A stretch of 40,180 bases of DNA from Pirellulales bacterium (GTDB taxonomy: Bacteria; Planctomycetota; Planctomycetia; Pirellulales; UBA7805), in contig JASMGX010000006.1 of NCBI GenBank assembly GCA_030751095.1, positions 1 to 40,180 on the forward strand. The letters run 5' to 3'. The position numbers and the translations under genes are program-made. This document shows positions 24,549 to 35,700 of this stretch, in pieces. The notes under the pieces are model-generated. The model did not search any database and was not told where the DNA came from. It saw only the letters and a list, made by a program, of their open reading frames with translations. Numbering within the stretch: position 1 is the first letter of the stretch; every line of letters begins with the position of its first letter.

Positions 24549-25472
24549 TTAAAAATATCCTTCCTTCTTCTTCTTTTCCATCGATGCCTCCTTATCCCGA
24601 TCAATCATACGCCCCTGACGCTCGCTCGTTTTACAAAGAAGCATTTCCTGAATGATCTCCGGCAGCGTGGTGGCCGTCGATTCGACCGCTCCCGAAAGTG
24701 GATAACAGCCGAGCGTTCGAAAACGAACCATTTTTTGTTCTGGCGTTTCACCCGGCTCAAGTTGCATGCGATCATCATCAACCAACAAGGTGACCTCGTT
24801 GCCTTTTTCATCAAAGCGCCGCACGACTGGTCGGCGCTCTGCAAAGTACAACGGTACAATAGGAATTTGTTCTAGGTGGATGTATTGCCAGACATCCAAC
24901 TCGGTCCAATTCGACAGGGGAAAGACCCGTATACTTTCTCCGGGCCGCACCTTGGCATTGTAAAGGTTCCACAATTCCGGGCGTTGATTTTTCGGATCCC
25001 AACGATGGTTTTTGTCCCGGAAAGAAAAAATCCTCTCTTTGGCCCGCGACTTTTCCTCATCGCGCCGTGCCCCGCCAAACGCTGCATTAAAACGATATTT
25101 ATTTAACGCCTGCTTCAGCGCATCGGTCTTCATCAACTCGGTATGCTTGTCGCTATCTTCCAGTGGATGAATATTGTGTTTGCGGCCTTCTTCATTCGTG
25201 TACGTGATAACCTCCAGGCCGAGTTCTTTTTTTGCATAGCTCTCGCGGAACTCAATCATCTCCCGAAACTTCCAGGTCGTATCGACATGCAGCAGAGGAA
25301 ACGGGGGCTTGGCCGGGTAAAATGCCTTGAGGGCCAATTGGACCATGACAGACGAATCTTTACCGATCGAATAGAGCATGACCGGATTATCAAACTCCGC
25401 AACGACTTCGCGGATGATATGGATACTCTCAGCCTCTAGCTGCTTCAGATGCGTCAGGCTATAGGAACTCAT
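24549..25472 (-). CDS. cysD: Sulfate adenylyltransferase subunit 2
   Basis: This is the PP-loop ATP pyrophosphatase subunit that adenylates sulfate to APS, activated by the CysN GTPase encoded next. [18 protein letters not shown] starts the family; [21 protein letters not shown] contains the PP-loop Sx[42 protein letters not shown] and [12 protein letters not shown] are diagnostic. Residue count from ATG 25472 is 307, normal for CysD. The ORF track start (25595) lies inside rsmG and adds an unrelated hydrophobic stretch, so I reject it. The Shine-Dalgarno is weak. The order VOC gene, rsmG, cysD, cysNC on one strand suggests shared transcription. Confidence 0.95.
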   Translation of the reverse strand: MSSYSLTHLKQLEAESIHIIREVVAEFDNPVMLYSIGKDSSVMVQLALKAFYPAKPPFPLLHVDTTWKFREMIEFRESYAKKELGLEVITYTNEEGRKHNIHPLEDSDKHTELMKTDALKQALNKYRFNAAFGGARRDEEKSRAKERIFSFRDKNHRWDPKNQRPELWNLYNAKVRPGESIRVFPLSNWTELDVWQYIHLEQIPIVPLYFAERRPVVRRFDEKGNEVTLLVDDDRMQLEPGETPEQKMVRFRTLGCYPLSGAVESTATTLPEIIQEMLLCKTSERQGRMIDRDKEASMEKKKKEGYF

Positions 25473-25563
25473 ATGCGGGCCACAAAGGTTGAAGAAAACA
25501 GAAAGGAGCAATATAGGCGAAATATGGAGACGTCTCAACGTCACCAAAAGAGAATGTAGCGGG

Positions 25564-26217
25564 CTAGTGCTTTGGGCGGATGCGCAAAAGAACACTCCGC
25601 GAATTGGTCCCCACTAGGGGATAGTCTGTCAGGACTCGAAGATCCAGGTGCTGCAAGAGTCCAGCCTGGCGTGCCTCTTTCCGTTCTTCGACCCAAGCGG
25701 GGCCTTTGATCACCAATACCTGTCCGATGGCGTCCCAATGAGGTTCAAACCACAAGAGGAGTTTACGTAGTCGCGCAACGGCCCGTATCGTCAGTGAATT
25801 AAACGACGCATCCGCCAATAACTCTTCAGCACGCCCGTGGACGACCTTCGCCTCAATACCAACTGCTTGCACAATGTCCGTTGCCGCCGCCGCGCGCTTG
25901 GCAACCGACTCTGAAAGCGTCATTGACAGATCCGGTCGTACAATTGCGAGCACCATCCCTGGCACGCCTCCGCCGGTCCCGACGTCTAAAACTCGTTCGC
26001 CCGGTTCTAGAAAAGGTTCGATTGTAAGTGAATCAATAATGTCCCGCTCCACAAATTTTTTTAGCGAGAGATGTCGTGTCAGATTCAGTTTTTCGTTCCA
26101 CTGCCATAAGGTGCGGCGATAGACTTCCAGCGTGGCAATCTGATCTTCCGGCAACTCGATTTGATGATGCTGCAAGATAGCTGCCAATTCAGACAAATGA
26201 TCGACCGACTTCGACAT
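25564..26217 (-). CDS. rsmG: 16S rRNA (guanine527-N7)-methyltransferase
   Basis: This SAM-dependent enzyme methylates G527 of 16S r[37 protein letters not shown] (SAM-binding motif I) and [10 protein letters not shown] are typical RsmG/GidB blocks, though the canonical LxxRA/FDxVxSRA segment is slightly changed (NSLTIRAVA). Length is 217 residues from ATG 26217, which has GAGAG 7-8 bases upstream; the track start (26262) adds a Cys-rich tail that is not typical. It is followed by cysD after 91 bases. No mnmG, parA or parB, its usual neighbours, is present. Confidence 0.92.
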   Translation of the reverse strand: MSKSVDHLSELAAILQHHQIELPEDQIATLEVYRRTLWQWNEKLNLTRHLSLKKFVERDIIDSLTIEPFLEPGERVLDVGTGGGVPGMVLAIVRPDLSMTLSESVAKRAAAATDIVQAVGIEAKVVHGRAEELLADASFNSLTIRAVARLRKLLLWFEPHWDAIGQVLVIKGPAWVEERKEARQAGLLQHLDLRVLTDYPLVGTNSRSVLLRIRPKH

Positions 26218-26318
26218 GAAACAACTCTCGCAAGAAAACAATTTTGAGCTGGCAAAAGCCAAGAGAAAAACGAATGGTCATGCAGCTAGTGCAGATCCCG
26301 CCTCGAAAGAAATCTCGT

Positions 26319-26729
26319 TCACGCATCCGCTCCCGATCGGCTGGCTGGATAGATTCCAATTTCAATCATATTTCCATCAGGATCATGGAAAAAAATCTGT
26401 TCGAAACCAGCACTGTTGAATTTGCGTTTGTAGGCGATAGCATGCTCCTTCAGTCGTACTTCAACCACCTCTAGGTCCTCAACTTCCATTGCAAAATGTG
26501 GTGCCTGGGCGTCAATACTTTCGGGCAAGTCATTGACATCCTCACGTTCGATAAGATGAATCTGCCAATCTCCCTGCGGGTGGTAAAGCCAAGCCCCTCC
26601 AAAGGAAAATTCTGGACGAGAAATACGTTTCATACCTATAACGGTTTCGTAGAAACGAGCAGCGGTCTCCGCATCTTTCGTCGCTAAGGAAATATGATGG
26701 AGACTCTGAGGAGATATTGGCTCAGCCAT
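26319..26729 (-). CDS. VOC-superfamily (glyoxalase/dioxygenase-like) protein
   Basis: This 136-residue single-subunit VOC protein contains two beta-alpha-beta-beta-beta units. LHHISLATKDAETAARFYETVIG is the first unit with the metal histidine; QIHLIE carries the second histidine; HFAMEVEDLEVVEVRLKE starts the second unit; FFHDPDGNMIEIG gives the glutamate ligand. The pattern fits metal-dependent lactoylglutathione-lyase/fosfomycin-resistance/epimerase relatives; the exact reaction cannot be told. It precedes rsmG by 101 bases on the same strand. Confidence 0.9.
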   Translation of the reverse strand: MAEPISPQSLHHISLATKDAETAARFYETVIGMKRISRPEFSFGGAWLYHPQGDWQIHLIEREDVNDLPESIDAQAPHFAMEVEDLEVVEVRLKEHAIAYKRKFNSAGFEQIFFHDPDGNMIEIGIYPASRSGADA

Positions 26730-27077
26730 GGCTGTGTAGTCTTATCCAATACGATCTGTCAGACACCAATCAACTGCCGATATTGCCACACTATACCATC
26801 TGCTAGCACCACAAACAGAGCTTCCCGTGGGGTACATTCACCCCGCTATCGCAGGCGCCTGTGGAAGACTTTACCGGATAGATACTTTTTGCACATTATA
26901 TGGATTTTCTCGATTTTTCTGATTCTAGGGCCGATATTGGAAAACAGGGTGGGCTAGACAGGACTCAGATTCTGCGCTGCACGTCTGCAGCTCCACCCCA
27001 GACTATATGGAACCAGATAAAGCTATGGGATTGCCCCGTTTGCAAGCACCCAGTTATTGGGGGGAAAGGTGTTGTCG
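26730..27077. other. Divergent intergenic region VOC / lipoprotein
   Basis: This is about 350 bases without a supported gene. It must contain promoters for both flanking genes, but I see no clear promoter pair, repeat or hairpin. Confidence 0.5.
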
Positions 27078-27524
27078 ATGTCAAAGCGAATATTTTTTTC
27101 TCTTCTCGCCCTACTGGCAGTATCGATAAGCAGTAGTGGCTGTGGAAACAGTTGGCGGATTGGTGTCTATCAGGATCCCTCATATGATGAAACTGCTGTG
27201 GCAGCGCCCTACAATGATTTTGGTGATTGGTCTCCGGGCAGGCACCTCTACCGTGGCGTGCACCATTTGGCGGGCTTGTTTACTTGCTACGGATGTGGTG
27301 GGAATTACTGGGGCTGCGAAGATGGCTGCAACGGTGACCAGGACAGTCCCTGGACACCTCTCTCAGACTCGATGCCATACAATGGTAGCGTGGAACCCAT
27401 TCCGACGCCAACAGAGGCTCCAAAACCGGTGCCTAAAAAGACAGACTCCACAAAAACAATCCGGCAAACAAGCTATCGCGCAAATCAAAATACATCCCAA
27501 CCGGCGTGTAACTGTCAAGAGTAG
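27078..27524 (+). CDS. Small Cys-rich lipoprotein
   Basis: This is a 148-residue exported protein. MSKRIFFSLLALLAVSISSSGCGN is a lipoprotein-type signal with lipidated Cys22, although position -3 is Ser rather than Leu/Val/Ile. The mature part has a Cys/Gly cluster (CYGCGGNYWGCEDGCNG) that could bind metal or form disulfides. A Pro/Thr/Lys-rich spacer and a CNCQE end follow. ATG 27078 is preceded by AAAGGTG; the track start (27057, TTG) is less likely. No family was recognised. It converges on the phosphatase gene with 6 bases between stops. Confidence 0.75.
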   Translation: MSKRIFFSLLALLAVSISSSGCGNSWRIGVYQDPSYDETAVAAPYNDFGDWSPGRHLYRGVHHLAGLFTCYGCGGNYWGCEDGCNGDQDSPWTPLSDSMPYNGSVEPIPTPTEAPKPVPKKTDSTKTIRQTSYRANQNTSQPACNCQE

Positions 27525-27530
27525 CCCGGT

Positions 27531-28220
27531 TCATGATGGGCGCGGATCACCCAACTGGCAACTGCGAGTGGCGCCCGATTGATTTGCCTGCCAATACTTG
27601 CCGCTCGCAACGTCCAGGCAGGTGAGCCAACCACCCTCGAGATAGACACCGGTATCGAGGCAAACCGCGTGACCATAATTAGCGGGTATCCCTTCAACCT
27701 GTGGCGTATGGCCACAAACCATGATCTTTCCCGAATGGTGGGGAGGATGGAGGAGGCATCGGTCCCAGAACAAAACCTGCTCGTATTGCCTATCGAGCGG
27801 CAAACCTGGATGCAAACTTGCATGTACAAAAATATGTGTCTCTGTTTCGTGGGAGCGATGACAATCGTTTTCAATAAATTTCCAATGTTCCTCAGGAAAA
27901 TGGTCCAAGCACATTTGCTCATTTTCCGGCGTATAGGCACGTAATGTATCTTCGCCCCCGCAGGCAAGCCAGAATTGATACGATTGGGTATCCTCGCGAC
28001 TGGCTTGCATCATCAGTTCGTGATTGCCGAGCAGGGGAATAAGTTGGCCCGTTTGTTGCCAGTCCAGAAGCCATTCTAAAACCTGCCGCACTTCAGGTCC
28101 CCGGTCGATGTAATCACCCAAAGTGATCAAGCAATCCTCAGGCGTGATTTCCGCAGCATCGACCACAGCAAGCAATGCCGTGTAGCAGCCGTGGATATCG
28201 CCAATCACAAATTTTTTCAT
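27531..28220 (-). CDS. PP2A/PrpE-type metallophosphoesterase (Ser/Thr phosphatase-like)
   Basis: This is a dimetal phosphoesterase of 229 residues. FVIGDIHGCYTAL, LGDYIDRGPEVRQVLEW and LLGNHELMM are the three N-terminal signature blocks (GDxHG, GDxxDRG, GNHE). HASLHPGLP and CGHTPQ supply the remaining histidine ligands. The family includes protein phosphatases and ApaH-like dinucleotide hydrolases; length and HA/GHT spacing favour the bacterial PrpE/PPP type. ATG 28220 gives the standard MKKFVIGDIHG start; the track start (28253) adds 11 residues. It begins 48 bases after the second giant TPR gene on the same strand, suggesting an operon. Confidence 0.92.
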   Translation of the reverse strand: MKKFVIGDIHGCYTALLAVVDAAEITPEDCLITLGDYIDRGPEVRQVLEWLLDWQQTGQLIPLLGNHELMMQASREDTQSYQFWLACGGEDTLRAYTPENEQMCLDHFPEEHWKFIENDCHRSHETETHIFVHASLHPGLPLDRQYEQVLFWDRCLLHPPHHSGKIMVCGHTPQVEGIPANYGHAVCLDTGVYLEGGWLTCLDVASGKYWQANQSGATRSCQLGDPRPS

Positions 28221-28268
28221 CTGCGATTCTCTAGCATCACACGAAGTACCCAATCTGAAACAGTATTC

Positions 28269-31200
28269 TCAATGGCGAAGCCATCGTCGTAGCTTGTCAA
28301 GTTGCTCTCGCTCATTGGGTGCAACATCATCTCCAAGAAATTGCATATCTTTTGCCAGCCCCAACGCCTTCATCGCGGCAGGTCGATTGTCGGCCGCCTG
28401 GTAGGCAAGTGCAAGGTGGAAGAAGTAGACACCAGACTTCACTGGAAACATTGTCGCTTCTTTCAAATCTTCAATCGCCTTTTCATAATCGCCACGAGAA
28501 AGATGTATCATCGCCCGCGTATCGAGCACTTCGACCCTGGGACCCCAAAGGTCTATTGCGGTGTTGATCTCCTCAAGAGACTCTTCAGCTTTGCCCAGCC
28601 TCACATTCATATAGGCCCGGTTATTAGCAAGCAGACCCCGCAGGTTATCGTCCAGATTCGCCGTTGAAATGCTATTCAGGAGATCGAGTGCTTTTTGATA
28701 TTCACCTTGAGCTGAAAGCAACGACGCCTGTTGGGTCAACAGATTCACCGGATTTGCGACCTCCCGTTTGGCACGTTCGATCCACTGTTCAATTTGGCGG
28801 TTCTGAGCCGGCGTAAGATCATCGACATGCTGGACTGCTGCCGCGAGGCTATTCATACAGATTTCAACTGCAGTCTCTTTTGAAAAAAGCGTGTCGCAGA
28901 TTTTAAAAGACTCGTCAAGTTTTCCCCGACGGGCCAGATAACCTGCCAACGGCAAGCGATATTGAATATCACGATTGGCCAGTGCGCGGTAGGCATCTTC
29001 GGCAGCGGCATACATCTTGAGTTCTTCATAGATTCTAGCGGCCGTGAAAATCTTATCGAGGGCTGTTAACTGGCCCCCCTCCGGAACGAGACTTTTTACG
29101 ATTGCAACAGCATCCTGCGACTTGTTTCTGCCGTTGGCTGAAAGTGCAGCAAGGCGAATGGTATTGTTGTCTGCAGGGGCCCTCTCCTGAAGTTGTCGCA
29201 ACCAAATTTCAGCTTGTGCCCACTCTTCGCGTTCGATAAGCATTGCCACATACTGTCCAAGTAGCCTGATATCGGTTGGGTTATCCATCAGGAGGGCTTG
29301 CATGACTTCGCGACAATCACTCCAGCGATCGCCGACAAAATAGAGTTGGGCTAATGCAAGTCGAGCGTCCGTCTCAAGATCGTCTTGGGAAACACTTTCA
29401 AGAAGGGAAAGGCCGTTTGTGCGATAGATTGGCTCGGCACGCGAAGCCAACAGAAGGCCTTTGAGGCTTGTGTCGGGTGTCGCAAGTTTTTCGTCCCTGC
29501 GATTTGCCTCCAGTAGTGCCAGCGCTTCTCGGAAAGCACGGTGATTGGATAGCGATGCAAGTACCCTCGCCAGGGAGCGACGAGCCCAGACAGCCAGGGC
29601 ATCCATGGGAGCACCAGATGAAAGCTTATTTTCAAGAATCGAATTGAGATGGGGAATCGCCAAATTTGGCCGCTTATTGAGTATGTGGTATCTGGCCAAA
29701 GCCTGCTCACGGAACATATCCTTCGGGTCTTCCGCCACTGCGGCTGAGAGATAATGTTCTGCCATCATCCGATTGTTCAGGTTCGACTCCGGTCTCCCTC
29801 CGCCGTCCATCAGGGACAGGAAAGCGTATGATTGCCCCATCGCTCGCGTGGATACATCTGCAGAAAATCGATTTTCCATCATGCGAATTTCCTGTTCCGC
29901 CTCTGCGGTACGCTCCATCGTAAGCAAATACTCCACCAGCGTCAGAGAAGGGACAGGAATGTCGGGTGCCAAAGCCACAGCACGCCGGAAAGCCTTTTCC
30001 GCATCGACTGTTTTGTCGAGATGCAAAAGAATTCTTCCCCGACGCATCCAGTCTTTCGAATCTCTTGAGTCAATCGGTGCAGCGTGAGCGAGCGATGCCA
30101 GTGCTGCCTCTCTGTTGCCTGTCAATAGATCCAAAGCCACCTGTTCCTTTTTCAGTTCTTGCGAAAGATCCTTCAGTCGCAGGAGAATTTTTCTGGCTTC
30201 ATCAAACCGCTCCTCGCGAGCAAGCAATTCAATCAGGTGCCGAACGACAGTCACATTTGTCGGGCCTGCATCAAGAGAGTCCTCATACAATTCAATTGCG
30301 CGGCCAACATTACCTTGATACTCGTTGATCATACCCTTTAGCTGCAAAAGAGCTTGCCACCGGGGCCGCGTAAGCGCGATCTCATCGGCCAAGCGGTTTG
30401 CGGCTTCAAGCAGCGAGGTGGCCTCAGAATCCTTGTCATACTGCCAGAGAAGGTATCGAGCTTGTAGATACTTTGGGATGTCATTATCTTTCCCAAAATG
30501 TTCTATAGCGGCGGCAATTAGCGCCTGCATTTCCAACTCGTTGCCGACTTCCCTCTCCAATTCAAACAATCCAATGGTATAGACCTGATCCTGACCATCT
30601 TTAGCAGCCAGTTGCAAACAACGTTTGGCATCTCGGCGACGGGGAGGGGCGGTGTGGTAGTATATCTTCGCTAGTTTTTTCCAAAGCTCGGGTTGGACAG
30701 CCTCTTCGTATTTCTCAATTTTCGTTTCTAACTCTTTCATTTGTTCAGCCAGGCGGGGACCGCCAACTAAAGCAACGAGTTCCGCCCATCGCAAAAATAA
30801 TTGGGGAGAGTCGGTCCAGGGATTTTCAGTTCGAGTCGCGGCATTGACCAAGTACTTCAGGGCAACGGACGGGCCTTGCTCGCGGACCAGGACCGCTAAA
30901 TACAGCTTCTGGAGTCGAATCGCATCCGGATATTGGATGAGCGCCCCGGTCAATATCTTTACTGCCTCAGCAATTTTGCCGCTGTCCAGGAGTTTTTCTG
31001 CCCTAACCACCACCTTGTCTGAATCGGTAACCTCCTCGCTGGAAATATATTTCTGCTTGATGTTTTCGAACCGTTTTTTATGTTCTGGAGAATTCTTCGC
31101 AAGCACTGCAAGTGTTGCCAGATAAAAGGTTCTTAGTCTCTCATCGCTTTCAAACTCCCCGTCCCCCATTAGAGTCCGCAGTCGATCCAACGCCTCCATA

Positions 31201-32639
31201 GCCGCAGGCATTCGTTTCAGAGCAACCAGAGCCTCTGCCTGTCCAGCCAATGCGAGTTGGTTCTTGGGATCTGCGGCCAGCCTACGCTCACAAGCCGCGA
31301 GCTGACGGTCCGGCTTCCCCAGACGTTGGTAACACTGGGCCAGCAGGTGGTCTACTGAGACCGCAAAGCTGACAGGAAGCAGACTCATGTGAGGCTGCAT
31401 AGCTTCCAGCTTATCGCTCGCTGCTTTCCAGTCTTCCTCGCTACAGAGCAATTCGGCCTCCGATAATTCAATCAGTTCCTTACTAAAATTAAGTTCCCGC
31501 ATCCGCTCAATCGTGACACGGGCGTGGTCGGTTTTTTTTGCAAGAACCTGCGCGTCCAACAACATACTGAACAAGTGGTGGTTGTCCGGAAGTAACCAGA
31601 GCCCGGCCTGCAAACAGGCGATTTCACCTTCCGGATCCTTTTCGGCACGGGCAATCAGCGCCTGCTGGAGGTAGATGCGAACATTCTTGGGATCGACTTT
31701 ACTGGCTTTGGCTAAATACTCTTTAGCCAAGTCAAACTCTTTTGCTTCAAAGGCGACCTTTGCGTTTTCGAATAGCGCATCGAAATTCTTGCCATCTATT
31801 TTAAGAGCCTTTCGCAAACTCTCCCTCGCTGCAGCCAGCCGACGACGACGAATTGTCTCACCACCAACTTCGTTATTCGTCCGTAAATATTTCGCCCGTT
31901 TGACCAAGGCATCTGGCGAATCGGAGTTGACCACAGCCATTTGCTCAATCACCGCATCTGCCCGAAGCTCGTCCTCGCGCCCCCCCGTTCCACGTTTTCT
32001 GAGCAAAGCAGCCAGGAGCACATAGGCATCGAGCATGTGTGCCTCGCGAGCCGCAGCAGCATCGAAAGTGCCATTCTGGGTGTCGTAACCGACCAAAGAG
32101 GCCAACTGATTAATTGCCTTTGATTCCTCACCCACCTTTTCCAGACAGACGGCAATACTGTAGTCCAGTTCGGGATCATCTATCCCCCGCGACTTGAGCT
32201 TGACAGCCTCCGTTCTCGCTTGCGCATAAAAATCTCGTTCACTGTCAGAACCGGCTGCAATCTCACCGAGTTCGATGAATCCATCAACCAGATTGCGGCG
32301 GATATCATTACGCTCTGGTGCCGCGCGAAGCGCGCGCCCCATTATCCTGACCGCATTGGTTGCCTGTCTGGAACGTCCGGGGTCGGCCGTTATACATTTG
32401 GGGGCCATCATCGCGGCCTCACAGAGACTCTCGGTATCATTGGGATTGCGATTCAAATAGCGAGCGTAAAATCGCAGCGCCTCATCGAACTGGCCAGACT
32501 CTTGGGCGAGGCGGGCCTTTTCCAGCAGACGCTGCGAACCTTGACCCGCATTCACTGCCCAAAACACCCACCCTCCGATACCGATGATGGCTACGATAAC
32601 AAAAAGGACAATGATGAATTTGATGTTCAGTCGCCGCAT
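28269..32639 (-). CDS. Giant membrane-anchored TPR protein, copy B
   Basis: This is a protein of about 1,456 residues. MRRLNIKFIIVLFVIVAIIGIGGWVFWAV is an N-terminal signal anchor, placing the rest in the periplasm. Almost the entire remainder is helical TPR-type repeats, e.g. ARLAQESGQFDEALRFYARYLNRNPND near the start and RAMIHLSRGDYEKAIEDLKEATMFP near the end. No enzyme motif was seen. It is a paralogue of the gene immediately upstream: N-terminus, an ALLRKRGT block and C-terminal LDTRAM..DLKEAT..HLALAYQ all correspond. ATG 32639 is the counterpart of the copy A start; the track start (32687) adds 16 unmatched residues. The role is unknown; a scaffold for envelope assembly or secretion is inference. 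Confidence 0.85.
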   Translation of the reverse strand: MRRLNIKFIIVLFVIVAIIGIGGWVFWAVNAGQGSQRLLEKARLAQESGQFDEALRFYARYLNRNPNDTESLCEAAMMAPKCITADPGRSRQATNAVRIMGRALRAAPERNDIRRNLVDGFIELGEIAAGSDSERDFYAQARTEAVKLKSRGIDDPELDYSIAVCLEKVGEESKAINQLASLVGYDTQNGTFDAAAAREAHMLDAYVLLAALLRKRGTGGREDELRADAVIEQMAVVNSDSPDALVKRAKYLRTNNEVGGETIRRRRLAAARESLRKALKIDGKNFDALFENAKVAFEAKEFDLAKEYLAKASKVDPKNVRIYLQQALIARAEKDPEGEIACLQAGLWLLPDNHHLFSMLLDAQVLAKKTDHARVTIERMRELNFSKELIELSEAELLCSEEDWKAASDKLEAMQPHMSLLPVSFAVSVDHLLAQCYQRLGKPDRQLAACERRLAADPKNQLALAGQAEALVALKRMPAAMEALDRLRTLMGDGEFESDERLRTFYLATLAVLAKNSPEHKKRFENIKQKYISSEEVTDSDKVVVRAEKLLDSGKIAEAVKILTGALIQYPDAIRLQKLYLAVLVREQGPSVALKYLVNAATRTENPWTDSPQLFLRWAELVALVGGPRLAEQMKELETKIEKYEEAVQPELWKKLAKIYYHTAPPRRRDAKRCLQLAAKDGQDQVYTIGLFELEREVGNELEMQALIAAAIEHFGKDNDIPKYLQARYLLWQYDKDSEATSLLEAANRLADEIALTRPRWQALLQLKGMINEYQGNVGRAIELYEDSLDAGPTNVTVVRHLIELLAREERFDEARKILLRLKDLSQELKKEQVALDLLTGNREAALASLAHAAPIDSRDSKDWMRRGRILLHLDKTVDAEKAFRRAVALAPDIPVPSLTLVEYLLTMERTAEAEQEIRMMENRFSADVSTRAMGQSYAFLSLMDGGGRPESNLNNRMMAEHYLSAAVAEDPKDMFREQALARYHILNKRPNLAIPHLNSILENKLSSGAPMDALAVWARRSLARVLASLSNHRAFREALALLEANRRDEKLATPDTSLKGLLLASRAEPIYRTNGLSLLESVSQDDLETDARLALAQLYFVGDRWSDCREVMQALLMDNPTDIRLLGQYVAMLIEREEWAQAEIWLRQLQERAPADNNTIRLAALSANGRNKSQDAVAIVKSLVPEGGQLTALDKIFTAARIYEELKMYAAAEDAYRALANRDIQYRLPLAGYLARRGKLDESFKICDTLFSKETAVEICMNSLAAAVQHVDDLTPAQNRQIEQWIERAKREVANPVNLLTQQASLLSAQGEYQKALDLLNSISTANLDDNLRGLLANNRAYMNVRLGKAEESLEEINTAIDLWGPRVEVLDTRAMIHLSRGDYEKAIEDLKEATMFPVKSGVYFFHLALAYQAADNRPAAMKALGLAKDMQFLGDDVAPNEREQLDKLRRWLRH

Positions 32640-32708
32640 GTTTTTCCCCGACACAAAACCTTGAGTTGTTTCGCCCGACAAGACCAACCTCTCTTAGGGG
32701 GCACTCAT

Positions 32709-35700
32709 TCAATACCCCAACCAGCTTCGCAATTCATGATATCTCGCCAATTCGCTTGGCTTTACGTTGCTTTCTTCAAATCCTAAGTCCTCAGCGGCCT
32801 CTAGGGCAGCCCGCGCAGCCTGCTTCTCGTTCTGGCATTGGTAGGCCAGGGCCAGATGAAAATGATAGATACCACGTTCCAATAGAACTCGATTCCCTAC
32901 ATTCCCGGGAGCATGCATCCCGGTTGCCCAGAAGGCATCCAGCCGACCGGAATCGGGATAAAAAAGCGTTGCTTCCTTCAGATCGCGAACCGCCGCGGAG
33001 CAATCTCCCTTTTGGAGTAATGCCATCGCCCGGGTATCTAGCAATTCAACCTGCGGACCAAGAATCTCAAAAGCTTTTTCCAGATCGGCAAAAAGCTGTT
33101 CCTCATTATCATCTAGTTTCAGACTCAGATCGGCACGGTTGTTGGCAATCATACCCTTTTCAAGTTCCGTACATTGATCCAAAGAAATGCGGTTGAGCAC
33201 CTCGATTCCCTCAGCATATTTGCCCACAAAATCTAAAAAGGATGCTTCGTAAATATAAAACTCTGGGGAGTCCGGATGCTCTTGCCGAGCGTAGTTTATC
33301 CATCCGATTATCTGCTCAGACTGTTCGGGCGTTAGTTGTCCGCCGTATTGCCGCCCTAAAGTAAAAGCAATCTTAGTAATTTTACGAACTGTCTCTTTAT
33401 TGAGCATCTCGCTGCAAATCTTTATTGATTCATCAATATTGCCACGACGTGCAAGATAGGAAGCCAACTCCAAACGTTTGCTACTATCCTGTGCCGATGC
33501 TCGCCGATGCTGCTCTTCCGCTTCCCGGTAGAGGCCCAACTCCTCATAGATATGCGCGATTGCAAGGATTCTCTCACTGGAAATGGGCTTGCCATTCTGG
33601 GAGTTCAAATCCTCAACCGTCGAAGCAGCAAGTCTCTTCTTGCCATTCAACTCGGCAACCAGGGCCTCAAGACGTGCAAAGGGAACGCTTTGATCATTCT
33701 CGGGAACAGACGTCTTTAACTTGCGGAGCCACCTCTGAGACTGCAAGAGCTCCCTTTTTTCCACAAGCATCTCTACATAGCTGGCCAACAAGCCCCCTTT
33801 CGTCGGGTTTTGCGCGATTAGCTTCTCCATCAATTCGCGACATTCTCTCCAACGACCGGAAGAAAAATATAAACGGGCTAGGCCCAACTGTTCCAAGCGT
33901 GTTAAGTTTTGTAATGGAATGTTCTCTAGAAAAGTTAAGCCTAACTGCCGATAGGCGGGCTCTTTACGGAGCGCGAGTTGCAAACCCTTGACTCGGATAT
34001 CCTCGTGAGACAACTCTCCATCGACCCGATTGGCTTCCAGGAGTCCGAGCGCGTGCTGGAAAGGCTGGTGACCTATCTGCTTCATTAATAATCGGGCCAA
34101 GCTCCTTCGTGCCCAGATTGTGAGTGGATCAAGCACTGCATCGTCCTCAAGCTTCTCTTCAAGAATCGCATTCAGATGCCCAATCGCCGCCCCGATCCGG
34201 TCATTCGTCACATAATGAGCGATCAACTGATTTTGCAGCGCTATGCTCTCCTGATCGGCGTCTATCACTGTTTTGATATAATGCTCCGCAATGAGAGGTA
34301 TCCGAGTGATCATCTGCCGTCTGGCGTAATAGGTCGCCAGCACCTGCATCCCGGGACCCTTTTCGGGCATGCGATTTTCAAAGTCGCGAAGTTCGTGATA
34401 GGCATCGGCAAGGCGATTGTTCTTTATCAGAAAATCGATCATGGAAGAGGCAGCGCCCGCCTTTTCCGGTGCCAACTCCATGGCCTTTCGAAACGACTTT
34501 TCTGCATCCTCTCGGTGATCCAGATAGTTCAACACCCGCCCCCGCCACATCCATTTCTCCGCATCTTCCGACTCTACCCACTCAGGCGTATCGAGTGCCT
34601 CACGAGCCTTCTGTTTGTCGCCGGAGACCGCTTCGGTAATAATTTGCATCCGCTGCATAATGCTGGAACTACCGACCGTCCGCCCAACAATCTCCTGCGC
34701 TTCGTCATAGCGTCCCTGGCGAAGCAAAAGATCCACCAACTGCTGTGCGACCTTATGGTCTCGCGGACCCAATTGAAGAGCCTCTTTGAAAAAATCGATT
34801 GCTTCTTTAATTTTTTCCTCACGCGCAGCAAGTGATCCCCGTAACTGCAAGAGCTTATGCCATTGCGGACGGATAGTGGCAAGCCGGGAGATCAACTCCT
34901 CCACACCGGCAAGCGAGACTTCACCCTCCGCCTGCTGGTCGTACTTCCACATCTGGTAACGCGCCTGCAGAAAAAGACTTAAATCGCTATTCTTCCCAAA
35001 ACCATCTGCCACTGCCGAAAGGGAATTGAGCATATCCCGTTCGCTGTTTTCCTCCATTGCCAATTCAAACAGTCGTTCCACAACCCAACGATCTTCCGGA
35101 TCTAAGTCGACAGCATGCTGTAAACATCGGCGGACTTTATCTATTGGCTGAGGAACCATACCGTAGTAGACCCTCGCCATCGATTGCCAGAGATAGGCCC
35201 AATCCGCTTTGTCATACTTTTCAATGTCCTCTTCGATTTTCATAAGTTTATTCAGTACATCCGGACCCCCTAACAAACGAGTCCACGCCGCGCGCCGAAA
35301 GAGAAATGCAGGCCGGTCTTTCCATGGATCGTCAGCCCGAGCGAGCGCTTCGCTAACGTAGTTGAGCCCTGCCGCGGGTCCCTTTTGTTTGACTAAAATA
35401 GTCAGAAAGAGATCCTGTAATTGCTCACTATCGGAGTGCTTGACGAGCTCTTCGCTTAGCGATTCGAGGGCCTCATCGTTACGATCATCCATCAGCAAGC
35501 TCCGGGCAATGATTAATGCCTTCGCAACTTCCTCAAAACCCTCAGCGGAGTAGATTCCCTGTCTCAGTTGCCGCAATTCCTCAAGATACCCAGGATCTGT
35601 TTTGCCACGCGCTATCAGAAGTCGCGTATAACCGTCTCGCGTTGAAGCATTCCTACCAAACTCCTTCTCACCGATTCGGCGACGCAACCGCTGATAGGCA

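Noticed and set aside
27136-27582. Plus-strand ORF of 148 residues
   Set aside because: Out-of-frame shadow of the lipoprotein gene, which has a signal peptide and ribosome-binding site.
32220-33991. Plus-strand ORFs of 176-188 residues
   Set aside because: Antisense to the two giant TPR genes; composition is that of a shadow frame.
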